Part shown: piece by piece, positions 50,701-62,836 of the stretch
Numbering within the stretch: position 1 is the first letter of the stretch
Layout: each line of letters opens with the position of its first letter
Source of the DNA: Litoditis marina
Taxonomy: Eukaryota > Nematoda > Chromadorea > Rhabditida > Rhabditidae
Length of the DNA stretch: 64,000 nt
Assembly (NCBI GenBank): GCA_964036275.1
Contig: CAXIWQ010000389.1
Span: forward strand, 124,001 to 188,000
Direction: 5' to 3'
Made by a program: the position numbers and the translations under genes
The notes under the pieces: generated by a model
What the model was told of the DNA's origin: nothing
The model's database searches: none
Seen by the model: the letters and a program-made list of their open reading frames with translations, nothing else

Positions 50701-53700
50701 ACTCAGAAAGTTCGAATATTGGCCGCGCTGATATTGAAAAGGCCGGATTTCGAAGTTTTCACCGGTCAACCTGAAGATTGTAAATAGGTCAATTGTTTCA
50801 TGTTAGTTGTTACTATAAGTGGAAAGATAGTCCAATTAAGTAGTAACAGCGTACTAAAGGTTTTTCATGTATACAAGCTCTGTATCGAAACTCAGAAAGT
50901 TCGAATTTTGGCCGCGCTGATATTCAATCGGCCGGATTCCGAAGTTTTCACAGGTCAATCTGAAGATTGTAAGAAAACCAATTGTTCCATGGTAGTTGTT
51001 ACAATAAGTGGGAAGATAGTCCAATTGAGTAGTAACAGTGTACTAAAGGTTTTTCATGTATACAAGCTCTGTATCGAAACTCAGAAAGTTCGAATTTTGG
51101 CCGCGCTGATTATCAATCGGCCGGATTCCGAAGTTTTCACAGGTCAATCTGAAGATTGTAAGAAAACCAATTGTTTCATGGTAGTTGTTACTATAAGTGG
51201 GGAGATAGTCCAACTGAGTAGTAACAGTGTACTAAAGGTTTTTCATGTATACAAGCTCTGTATCGAAACTCAGAAAGTTCGAATTTTGGCCGCGTTGATA
51301 TTCAATCGGCCGGATTTCGAAGTTTTCACAGGTCAATCTGGAGATTGTACGAAGGCCAACTGTTTCATAATAGTTGTTACAATAAGTGGGAAGATAGTCC
51401 AATTGAGTAGTAACAGTGTACTAAAGGTTTTTCATGTATACAAGCTCTGTATCGAAACTCAGAAAGTTCGAATTTTGGCCGCGCTGATATTGAATCGGCC
51501 GGATTTCGAAGTTTTCACCGGTCAATCTGAAGATTGTAAGGAGGCCAATTGTTTCATGATAGTTGTGACCATAAGTGGGAAGATGGTCCAATTGAGTAGT
51601 AACAGTGTACTAAAGGTTTTACATGTATACAAGCTCTGTATCGAAACTCAGAAAGTTCGAATATTGGCCGCGCTGATATTGAATCGGCCGGATTTCGAAG
51701 TTTTCACCGGTCAACCTGAAGATTGTAAATAGGTCAATTGTTTCATGTTGGTTGTTACTATAAGTGGGAAGATAGTCCAATCAAGTAGTAACAGTGTACT
51801 AAAGGTTTTTCATGTAGACAAGCTCTGTATCGAAACTCAGAAAGTTCGAATATTGGCCGCGCTGATATTGAATCGGCCGGATTTCGAAGTTTTCACCGGT
51901 CAACCTGAAGATTGTAAATAGGTCAATTGTTTCATGTTAGTTGTTACTATAAGTGGGGAGATAGTCCAACTGAGTAGTAACAGTGTACTAAAGGTTTTTC
52001 ATGTATACAAGCTCTGTATCGAAACTCAGAAAGTTCGAATTTTGGCCGCGCTGATATTCAATCGGCCGGATTCCGAAGTTTTCACAGGTCAATCTGAAGA
52101 TTGTAAGAAAACCAATTGTTTCATGGTAGTTGTTACCATAAGTGGGAAAATAGTCCAATTGAGTAGTAACAGTGTCCTAAAGGTTTTTCATGTATACAAG
52201 CTCTGTATCGAAACTCAGAAAGTTCGAATTTTGGCCGCGCTGATATTGAATCGGCCGGATTTCGAAGTTTTCACCGGTCAACCTGAAGATTGTAAATAGG
52301 TCAATTGTTTCATGTTAGTTGTTACTATGAGTGGAAAGATAGTCCAATTAAGTAGTAACAGTGTACTAAAGGTTTTTCATGTATACAAGCTCTGTATCGA
52401 AACTCAGAAAGTTCGAATATTGGCCGCGCTGATATTGAAAAGGCCGGATTTCGAAGTTTTCACCGGTCAACCTGAAGATTGTAAATAGGTCAATTGTTTC
52501 ATGTTAGTTGTTACTATAAGTGGAAAGATAGTCCAATTAAGTAGTAACAGCGTACTAAAGGTTTTTCATGTATACAAGCTCTGTATCGAAACTCAGAAAG
52601 TTCGAATTTTGGCCGCGCTGATATTCAATCGGCCGGATTCCGAAGTTTTCACAGGTCAATCTGAAGATTGTAAGAAAACCAATTGTTCCATGGTAGTTGT
52701 TACAATAAGTGGGAAGATAGTCCAATTGAGTAGTAACAGTGTACTAAAGGTTTTTCATGTATACAAGCTCTGTATCGAAACTCAGAAAGTTCGAATTTTG
52801 GCCGCGCTGATTATCAATCGGCCGGATTCCGAAGTTTTCACAGGTCAATCTGAAGATTGTAAGAAAACCAATTGTTTCATGTTAGTTGTTACTATAAGTG
52901 GGGAGATAGTCCAACTGAGTAGTAACAGTGTACTAAAGGTTTTTCATGTATACAAGCTCTGTATCGAAACTCAGAAAGTTCGAATTTTGGCCGCGCTGAT
53001 ATTGAATCGGCCGGATTTCGAAGTTTTCACAGGTCAATCTGGAGATTGTACGAAGGCCAATTGTTTCATAATAGTTGTTACAATAAGTGGGAAGATAGTC
53101 CAATTGAGTAGTAACAGTGTACTAAAGGTTTTTCATGTATACAAGCTCTGTATCAAAACTCAGAAAGTTCGAATTTTGGCCGCGCTGATATTGAATCGGC
53201 CGGATTTCGAAGTTTTCACCGGTCAATCTGACGATTGTAAGGAGGCCAATTGTTTCATGGTAGTTGTGACCACAAGTGGGAAGATGGTCCAATTGAGTAG
53301 TAACAGTGTACTAAAGGTTTTACATGTATACAAGCTCTGTATCGAAACTCAGAAAGTTCGAATTTTGGCCGCGCTGATATTCAATCGGCCGGATTCCGAA
53401 GTTTTCACAGGTCAATCTGAAGATTGTAAGAAAACCAATTGTTTCATGGTAGTTGTTACAATAAGTGGGAAGATAGTCCAATTGAGTAGTAACAGTGTAC
53501 TAAAGGTTTTTCATGTATACAAGCTCTGTATCGAAACTCAGAAAGTTCGAATTTTGGCCGCGCTGATATTGAATCGGCCGGATTTCGAAGTTTTCACAGG
53601 TCAATCTGGAGATTGTACGAAGGCCAATTGTTTCATAATAGTTGTTACAATAAGTGGGAAGATAGTCCAATTGAGTAGTAACAGTGTACTAAAGGTTTTT

Positions 53701-54962
53701 CATGTATACAAGCTCTGTATCAAAACTCAGAAAGTTCGAATTTTGGCCGCGCTGATATTGAATCGGCCGGATTTCGAAGTTTTCACCGGTCAATCTGACG
53801 ATTGTAAGGAGGCCAATTGTTTCATGGTAGTTGTGACCACAAGTGGGAAGATGGTCCAATTGAGTAGTAACAGTGTACTAAAGGTTTTACATGTATACAA
53901 GCTCTGTATCGAAACTCAGAAAGTTCGAATTTTGGCCGCGCTGATATTCAATCGGCCGGATTCCGAAGTTTTCACAGGTCAATCTGAAGATTGTAAGAAA
54001 ACCAATTGTTTCATGGTAGTTGTTACTATAAGTGGGAAGATAGTCCAATCAAGTAGTAACAGTGTACTAAAGGTTTTTCATGTAGACAAGCTCTGTATCG
54101 AAACTCAGAAAGTTCGAATTTTGGCCGGTTCGAATTTTGGCCGCGCTGATATTCAATCGGCCGGATTCCGAAGTTTTCACAGGTCAATCTGAAGATTGTA
54201 AGAAAACCAATTGTTTCATGGTAGTTGTTACTATAAGTGGGGAGATAGTCCATTTAAGTAGTACCAGTGTACTAAAGGTTTTTCATGTATACAAGCTCTG
54301 TATCAAAACTCAGAAGGTTCGAATTTTGGCCGCGCTGATATTCAATCGGCCGGATTCCGAAGTTTTCACAGGTCAATCTGAAGATTGTAAGAAAACCAAT
54401 TGTTTCATGGTAGTTGTTACTATAAGTGGGGAGATAGTCCAACTGAGTAGTAACAGTGTACTAAAGGTTTTTCATGTATACAAGCTCTGTATCGAAACTC
54501 AGAAAGTTCGAATTTTGGCCGCGCTGATATTGAATCGGCCGGATTTCGAAGTTTTCACCGGTCAATCTGAAGATTGTAAGGAGGCCAATTGTTTCATGAT
54601 AGTTGTGACCATAAGTGGGAAGATGGTCCAATTGAGTAGTAACAGTGTACTAAAGGTTTTACATGTATACAAGCTCTGTATCGAAACTCAGAAAGTTCGA
54701 ATATTGGCCGCGCTGATATTGAATCGGCCGGATTTCGAAGTTTTCACCGGTCAACCTGAAGATTGTAAATAGGTCAATTGTTTCATGTTAGTTGTTACTA
54801 TAAGTGGGAAGATAGTCCAATCAAGTAGTAACAGTGTACTAAAGGTTTTTCATGTAGACAAGCTCTGTATCGAAACTCAGAAAGTTCGAATATTGGCCGC
54901 GCTGATATTGAATCGGCCGGATTTCGAAGTTTTCACCGGTCAACCTGAAGATTGTAAATAGG

Positions 54963-56800
54963 TCAATTGTTTCATGTTAGTTGTTACTATAAGTGGGGAG
55001 ATAGTCCAACTGAGTAGTAACAGTGTACTAAAGGTTTTTCATGTATACAAGCTCTGTATCGAAACTCAGAAAGTTCGAATTTTGGCCGCGCTGATATTGA
55101 ATCGGCCGGATTTCGAAGTTTTCACAGGTCAATCTGGAGATTGTACGAAGGCCAATTGTTTCATAATAGTTGTTACAATAAGTGGGAAGATAGTCCAATT
55201 GAGTAGTAACAGTGTACTAAAGGTTTTTCATGTATACAAGCTCTGTATCAAAACTCAGAAAGTTCGAATTTTGGCCGCGCTGATATTGAATCGGCCGGAT
55301 TTCGAAGTTTTCACCGGTCAATCTGAAGATGGTAAGGAGGCCAATTGTTCCATGGTAGTTGTGACCACAAGTGGGAAGATGGTCCAATTGAGTAGTAACA
55401 GTGTACTAAAGGTTTTACATGTATACAAGCTCTGTATCGAAACTCAGAAAGTTCGAATATTGGCCGCGCTGATATTGAATCGGCCGGATTTCGAAGTTTT
55501 CACCGGTCAACCTGAAGATTGTAAATAGGTCAATTGTTTCATGTTAGTTGTTACTATAAGTGGGAAGATAGTCCAATCAAGTAGTAACAGTGTACTAAAG
55601 GTTTTTCATGTATACAAGCTCTGTATCGAAACTCAGAAAGTTCGAATTTTGGCCGCGCTGATATTGAATCGGCCGGATTTCGAAGTTTTCACCGGTCAAT
55701 CTGAAGATTGTAAGGAGGCCAATTGTTTCATGATAGTTGTGACCATAAGTGGGAAGATGGTCCAATTGAGTAGTAACAGTGTACTAAAGGTTTTACATGT
55801 ATACAAGCTCTGTATCGAAACTCAGAAAGTTCGAATATTGGCCGCGCTGATATTGAATCGGCCGGATTTCGAAGTTTTCACCGGTCAACCTGAAGATTGT
55901 AAATAGGTCAATTGTTTCATGTTAGTTGTTACTATAAGTGGGAAGATAGTCCAATCAAGTAGTAACAGTGTACTAAAGGTTTTTCATGTAGACAAGCTCT
56001 GTATCGAAACTCAGAAAGTTCGAATATTGGCCGCGCTGATATTGAATCGGCCGGATTTCGAAGTTTTCACCGGTCAACCTGAAGATTGTAAATAGGTCAA
56101 TTGTTTCATGTTAGTTGTTACTATAAGTGGGGAGATAGTCCAACTGAGTAGTAACAGTGTACTAAAGGTTTTTCATGTATACAAGCTCTGTATCGAAACT
56201 CAGAAAGTTCGAATTTTGGCCGCGCTGATATTGAATCGGCCGGATTTCGAAGTTTTCACAGGTCAATCTGGAGATTGTACGAAGGCCAATTGTTTCATAA
56301 TAGTTGTTACAATAAGTGGGAAGATAGTCCAATTGAGTAGTAACAGTGTACTAAAGGTTTTTCATGTATACAAGCTCTGTATCAAAACTCAGAAAGTTCG
56401 AATTTTGGCCGCGCTGATATTGAATCGGCCGGATTTCGAAGTTTTCACCGGTCAATCTGAAGATGGTAAGGAGGCCAATTGTTCCATGGTAGTTGTGACC
56501 ACAAGTGGGAAGATGGTCCAATTGAGTAGTAACAGTGTACTAAAGGTTTTACATGTATACAAGCTCTGTATCGAAACTCAGAAAGTTCGAATATTGGCCG
56601 CGCTGATATTGAATCGGCCGGATTTCGAAGTTTTCACCGGTCAACCTGAAGATTGTAAATAGGTCAATTGTTTCATGTTAGTTGTTACTATAAGTGGGAA
56701 GATAGTCCAATCAAGTAGTAACAGTGTACTAAAGGTTTTTCATGTAGACAAGCTCTGTATCGAAACTCAGAAAGTTCGAATATTGGCCGCGCTGATATTG
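54963..56800 (+). repeat. 6-monomer (1,134-bp) higher-order repeat, about 1.6 copies
   Basis: 54963-56096 is followed by a second copy from 56097. The shared order includes GGAGATTGTACGAAGG, ATCAAAACTCAG, GAAGATGGTAAGG, GACCACAAGTGG and two TAAATAGG monomers. The translated frames 54974-55528 and 56108-56662 are identical. Confidence 0.85.
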
Positions 56801-57169
56801 AAACGGCCGGATTTCGAAGTTTTCACCGGTCAACCTGAAGATTGTAAATAGGTCAATTGTTTCATGTTAGTTGTTACTATAAGTGGGGAGATAGTCCAAC
56901 TGAGTAGTAACAGTGTACTAAAGATTTTTCATGTATACAAGCTCTGTATCGAAACTCAGAAAGTTCGAATTTTGGCCGCGCTGATATTGAATCGGCCGGA
57001 TTTCGAAGTTTTCACAGGTCAATCTGGAGATTGTACGAAGGCCAATTGTTTCATAATAGTTGTTACAATAAGTGGGAAGATAGTCCAATTGAGTAGTAAC
57101 AGTGTACTAAAGGTTTTTCATGTATACAAGCTCTGTATCAAAACTCAGAAAGTTCGAATTTTGGCCGCG

Positions 57170-60100
57170 CTGATATTGAATCGGCCGGATTTCGAAGTTT
57201 TCACCGGTCAATCTGAAGATTGTAAGGAGGCCAATTGTTCCATGGTAGTTGTGACCACAAGTGGGAAGATGGTCCAATTGAGTAGTAACAGTGTACTAAA
57301 GGTTTTACATGTATACAAGCTCTGTATCGAAACTCAGAAAGTTCGAATTTTGGCCGCGCTGATATTCAATCGGCCGGATTCCGAAGTTTTCACAGGTCAA
57401 TCTGAAGATTTTAAGAAAACCAATTGTTTCATGGTAGTTGTTACTATAAGTGGGAAGATAGTCCAATCAAGTAGTAACAGTGTACTAAAGGTTTTTCATG
57501 TAGACAAGCTCTGTATCAAAACTCAGAAGGTTCGAATTTTGGCCGCGCTGATATTCAATCGGCCGGATTCCGAAGTTTTCACAGGTCAATCTGAAGATTG
57601 TAAGAAAACCAATTGTTTCATGGTAGTTGTTACTATAAGTGGGGAGATAGTCCAACTGAGTAGTAACAGTGTACTAAAGGTTTTTCATGTATACAAGCTC
57701 TGTATCGAAACTCAGAAAGTTCGAATTTTGGCCGCGCTGATATTGAATCGGCCGGATTTCGAAGTTTTCACCGGTCAACCTGAAGATTGTAAATAGGTCA
57801 ATTGTTTCATGTTAGTTGTTACTATAAGTGGAAAGATAGTCCAATTAAGTAGTAACAGCGTACTAAAGGTTTTTCATGTATACAAGCTCTGTATCGAAAC
57901 TCAGAAAGTTCGAATTTTGGCCGCGCTGATATTCAATCGGCCGGATTCCGAAGTTTTCACAGGTCAATCTGAAGATTGTAAGAAAACCAATTGTTCCATA
58001 ATAGTTGTTACAATAAGTGGGAAGATAGTCCAATTGAGTAGTAACAGTGTACTAAAGGTTTTTCATGTATACAAGCTCTGTATCGAAACTCAGAAAGTTC
58101 GAATTTTGGCCGCGCTGATATTGAATCGGCCGGATTTCGAAGTTTTCACCGGTCAATCTGAAGATTGTAAGGAGGCCAATTGTTTCATGGTAGTTGTGAC
58201 CATAAGTGGGAAGATGGTCCAATTGAGTAGTAACAGTGTACTAAAGGTTTTACATGTATACAAGCTCTGTATCGAAACTCAGAAAGTTCGAATATTGGCC
58301 GCGCTGATATTGAATCGGCCGGATTTCGAAGTTTTCACCGGTCAACCTGAAGATTGTAAATAGGTCAATTGTTTCATGTTAGTTGTTACTATAAGTGGAA
58401 AGATAGTCCAATTAAGTAGTAACAGCGTACTAAAGGTTTTTCATGTATACAAGCTCTGTATCGAAACTCAGAAAGTTCGAATTTTGGCCGCGCTGATATT
58501 CAATCGGCCGGATTCCGAAGTTTTCACAGGTCAATCTGAAGATTGTAAGAAAACCAATTGTTCCATGGTAGTTGTTACTATAAGTGGGGAGATAGTCCAA
58601 CTGAGTAGTAATAGTGTACTAAAGGTTTTTCATGTATACAAGCTCTGTATCGAAACTCAGAAAGTTCGAATTTTGGCCGTGCTGATATTGAATCGGCCGG
58701 ATTTCAAAGTTTTCACAGGTCAATCTGGAGATTGTACGAAGCCAATTGTTTCATAATAGTTGTTACAATAAGTGGGAAGATAGTCCAATTGAGTAGTAAC
58801 AGTGTACTAAAGGTTTTTCATGTATACAAGCTCTGTATCGAAACTCAGAAAGTTCGAATTTTGGCCGCGCTGATATTGAATCGGCCGGATTTCGAAGTTT
58901 TCACCGGTCAACCTGAAGATTGTAAATAGGTCAATTGTTTCAAGTTAGTTGTTACTATAAGTGGAAAGATAGTCCAATTAAGTAGTAACAGCGTACTAAA
59001 GGTTTTTCATGTATACAAGCTCTGTATCGAAACTCAGAAAGTTCGAATTTTGGCCGCGCTGATATTGAATCGGCCGGATTTCGAAGTTTTCACAGGTCAA
59101 TCTGAAGATTGTACGAAGGCCAATTGTTTCATAATAGTTGTTACAATAAGTGGGAAGCTAGTCCAATTAAGTGGTAACAGTGTACGGAAGGTTTTTCATG
59201 TATACAAGCTCTGTATCGAAACTCAGAAAGTTCGAATTTTGGCCGCGCTGATACTGAATCGGCCGGATTTCGAAGTTTTCACAGGTCAATCTGAAGATTG
59301 TAGGAAAACCAATTGTTTCATGGTAGTTGTTACTATAAGTGGGAAGATAGTCCAATCAAGTAGTAACAGTGTACTGAAGGTTTTTCATGTAGACAAGCTC
59401 TGTATCGAAACTCAGAAAGTTCGAATTTTGGCCGCGCTGATATTGAATCGGCCGGATTTCGAAGTTTTCACAGGTCAATCTGAAGATTGTACGAAGGCCA
59501 ATTGTTTCATAATAGTTGTTACAATAAGTGGGAAGCTAGTCCAATTAAGTAGTAACAGCGTACTAAAGGTTTTTCATGTATACAAGCTCTGTATCGAAAC
59601 TAAGAAAGTTCGAATTTTGGCCGCGCTGATATTGAATCGGCCGGATTGCGAAGTTTTCACAGGTCAATCTGAAGATTGTACGAAGGCCAATTGTTTCATA
59701 ATAGTTGTTACAATAAGTGGGAAGATAGTTCAATTGAGTAGTAACAGTGTACTAAAGGTTTTTCATGTATACAAGCTCTGTATCGAAACTCAGAAAGTTC
59801 GAATTTTGGCCGCGCTGATATTCAATCGGCCGGATTCCGAAGTTTTCACAGGTCAATCTGAAGATTGTAAGAAAACCAATTGTTTCATGGTAGTTGTTAC
59901 CATAAGTGGGAAGATAGTCCAATTGAGTAGTAACAGTGTACTAAAGATTTTTCATGTATACAAGCTCTGTATCGAAACTCAGAAGGTTCGAATTTTGGCC
60001 GCGCTGATATTGAATCGGCCGGATTTCGAAGTTTTCACCGGTCAATCTGAAGATTGTAAGGAGGCCAATTGTTCCATGGTAGTTGTGACCACAAGTGGGA

Positions 60101-62836
60101 AGATGGTCCAATTGAGTAGTAACAGTGTACTAAAGGTTTTACATGTATACAAGCTCTGTATCGAAACTCAGAAAGTTCGAATTTTGGCCGCGCTGATATT
60201 CAATCGGCCGGATTCCGAAGTTTTCACAGGTCAATCTGAAGATTGTAAGAAAACCAATTGTTTCATGGTAGTTGTTACTATAAGTGGGAAGATAGTCCAA
60301 TCAAGTAGTAACAGTGTACTAAAGGTTTTTCATGTAGACAAGCTCTGTATCAAAACTCAGAAGGTTCGAATTTTGGCCGCGCTGATATTCAATCGGCCGG
60401 ATTCCGAAGTTTTCACAGGTCAATCTGAAGATTGTAAGAAAACCAATTGTTTCATGGTAGTTGTTACTATAAGTGGGGAGATAGTCCAACTGAGTAGTAA
60501 CAGTGTACTAAAGGTTTTTCATGTATACAAGCTCTGTATCGAAACTCAGAAAGTTCGAATTTTGGCCGCGCTGATATTGAATCGGCCGGATTTCGAAGTT
60601 TTCACCGGTCAACCTGAAGATTGTAAATAGGTCAATTGTTTCATGTTAGTTGTTACTATAAGTGGAAAGATAGTCCAATTAAGTAGTAACAGCGTACTAA
60701 AGGTTTTTCATGTATACAAGCTCTGTATCGAAACTCAGAAAGTTCGAATTTTGGCCGCGCTGATATTCAATCGGCCGGATTCCGAAGTTTTCACAGGTCA
60801 ATCTGAAGATTGTAAGAAAACCAATTGTTCCATAATAGTTGTTACAATAAGTGGGAAGATAGTCCAATTGAGTAGTAACAGTGTACTAAAGGTTTTTCAT
60901 GTATACAAGCTCTGTATCGAAACTCAGAAAGTTCGAATTTTGGCCGCGCTGATATTGAATCGGCCGGATTTCGAAGTTTTCACCGGTCAATCTGAAGATT
61001 GTAAGGAGGCCAATTGTTTCATGGTAGTTGTGACCATAAGTGGGAAGATGGTCCAATTGAGTAGTAACAGTGTACTAAAGGTTTTACATGTATACAAGCT
61101 CTGTATCGAAACTCAGAAAGTTCGAATATTGGCCGCGCTGATATTGAATCGGCCGGATTTCGAAGTTTTCACCGGTCAACCTGAAGATTGTAAATAGGTC
61201 AATTGTTTCATGTTAGTTGTTACTATAAGTGGAAAGATAGTCCAATTAAGTAGTAACAGCGTACTAAAGGTTTTTCATGTATACAAGCTCTGTATCGAAA
61301 CTCAGAAAGTTCGAATTTTGGCCGCGCTGATATTCAATCGGCGGATTCCGAAGTTTTCACAGGTCAATCTGAAGATTGTAAGAAAACCAATTGTTCCATG
61401 GTAGTTGTTACTATAAGTGGGGAGATAGTCCAACTGAGTAGTAATAGTGTACTAAAGGTTTTTCATGTATACAAGCTCTGTATCGAAACTCAGAAAGTTC
61501 GAATTTTGGCCGTGCTGATATTGAATCGGCCGGATTTCAAAGTTTTCACAGGTGGATCTGGAGATTGTACGAAGCCAATTGTTTCATAATAGTTGTTACA
61601 ATGAGTGGGAAGATAGTCCAATTGAGTAGTAACAGTGTACTAAAGGTTTTTCATGTATACAAGCTCTGTATCGAAACTCAGAAAGTTCGAATTTTGGCCG
61701 CGCTGATATTGAATCGGCCGATTTCGAAGTTTTCACCGGTCAACCTGAAGATTGTAAATAGGTCAATTGTTTCAAGTTAGTTGTTACTATAAGTGGAAAG
61801 ATAGTCCAATTAAGTAGTAACAGCGTACTAAAGGTTTTTCATGTATACAAGCTCTGTATCGAAACTCAGAAAGTTCGAATTTTGGCCGCGCTGATATTGA
61901 ATCGGCCGGATTTCGAAGTTTTCACAGGTCAATCTGAAGATTGTACGAAGGCCAATTGTTTCATAATAGTTGTTACAATAAGTGGGAAGCTAGTCCAATT
62001 AAGTGGTAACAGTGTACGGAAGGTTTTTCATGTATACAAGCTCTGTATCGAAACTCAGAAAGTTCGAATTTTGGCCGCGCTGATACTGAATCGGCCGGAT
62101 TTCGAAGTTTTCACAGGTCAATCTGAAGATTGTAGGAAAACCAATTGTTTCATGGTAGTTGTTACTATAAGTGGGAAGATAGTCCAATCAAGTAGTAACA
62201 GTGTACTGAAGGTTTTTCATGTAGACAAGCTCTGTATCGAAACTCAGAAAGTTCGAATTTTGGCCGCGCTGATATTGAATCGGCCGGATTTCGAAGTTTT
62301 CACAGGTCAATCTGAAGATTGTACGAAGGCCAATTGTTTCATAATAGTTGTTACAATAAGTGGGAAGCTAGTCCAATTAAGTAGTAACAGCGTACTAAAG
62401 GTTTTTCATGTATACAAGCTCTGTATCGAAACTAAGAAAGTTCGAATTTTGGCCGCGCTGATATTGAATCGGCCGGATTGCGAATTTTTCACAGGTCAAT
62501 CTGAAGATTGTACGAAGGCCAATTGTTTCATAATAGTTGTTACAATAAGTGGGAAGATAGTTCAATTGAGTAGTAACAGTGTACTAAAGGTTTTTCATGT
62601 ATACAAGCTCTGTATCGAAACTCAGAAAGTTCGAATTTTGGCCGCGCTGATATTCAATCGGCCGGATTCCGAAGTTTTCACAGGTCAATCTGAAGATTGT
62701 AAGAAAACCAATTGTTTCATGGTAGTTGTTACCATAAGTGGGAAGATAGTCCAATTGAGTAGTAACAGTGTACTAAAGATTTTTCATGTATACAAGCTCT
62801 GTATCGAAACTCAGAAGGTTCGAATTTTGGCCGCGC
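57170..62836 (+). repeat. 15-monomer (about 2,834-bp) tandem duplication
   Basis: About 57170-60002 repeats as 60003-62836. Shared rare markers include AAGTGGGAAGCTAGTCC, GCTGATACTGAATC, GAAACTAAGAAAG and GATTGCGAA. The offset drifts from 2,834 to 2,832 through single-base losses in the second copy (GGCGGATTCC near 61341, GGCCGATTTCG near 61718). Confidence 0.85.
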
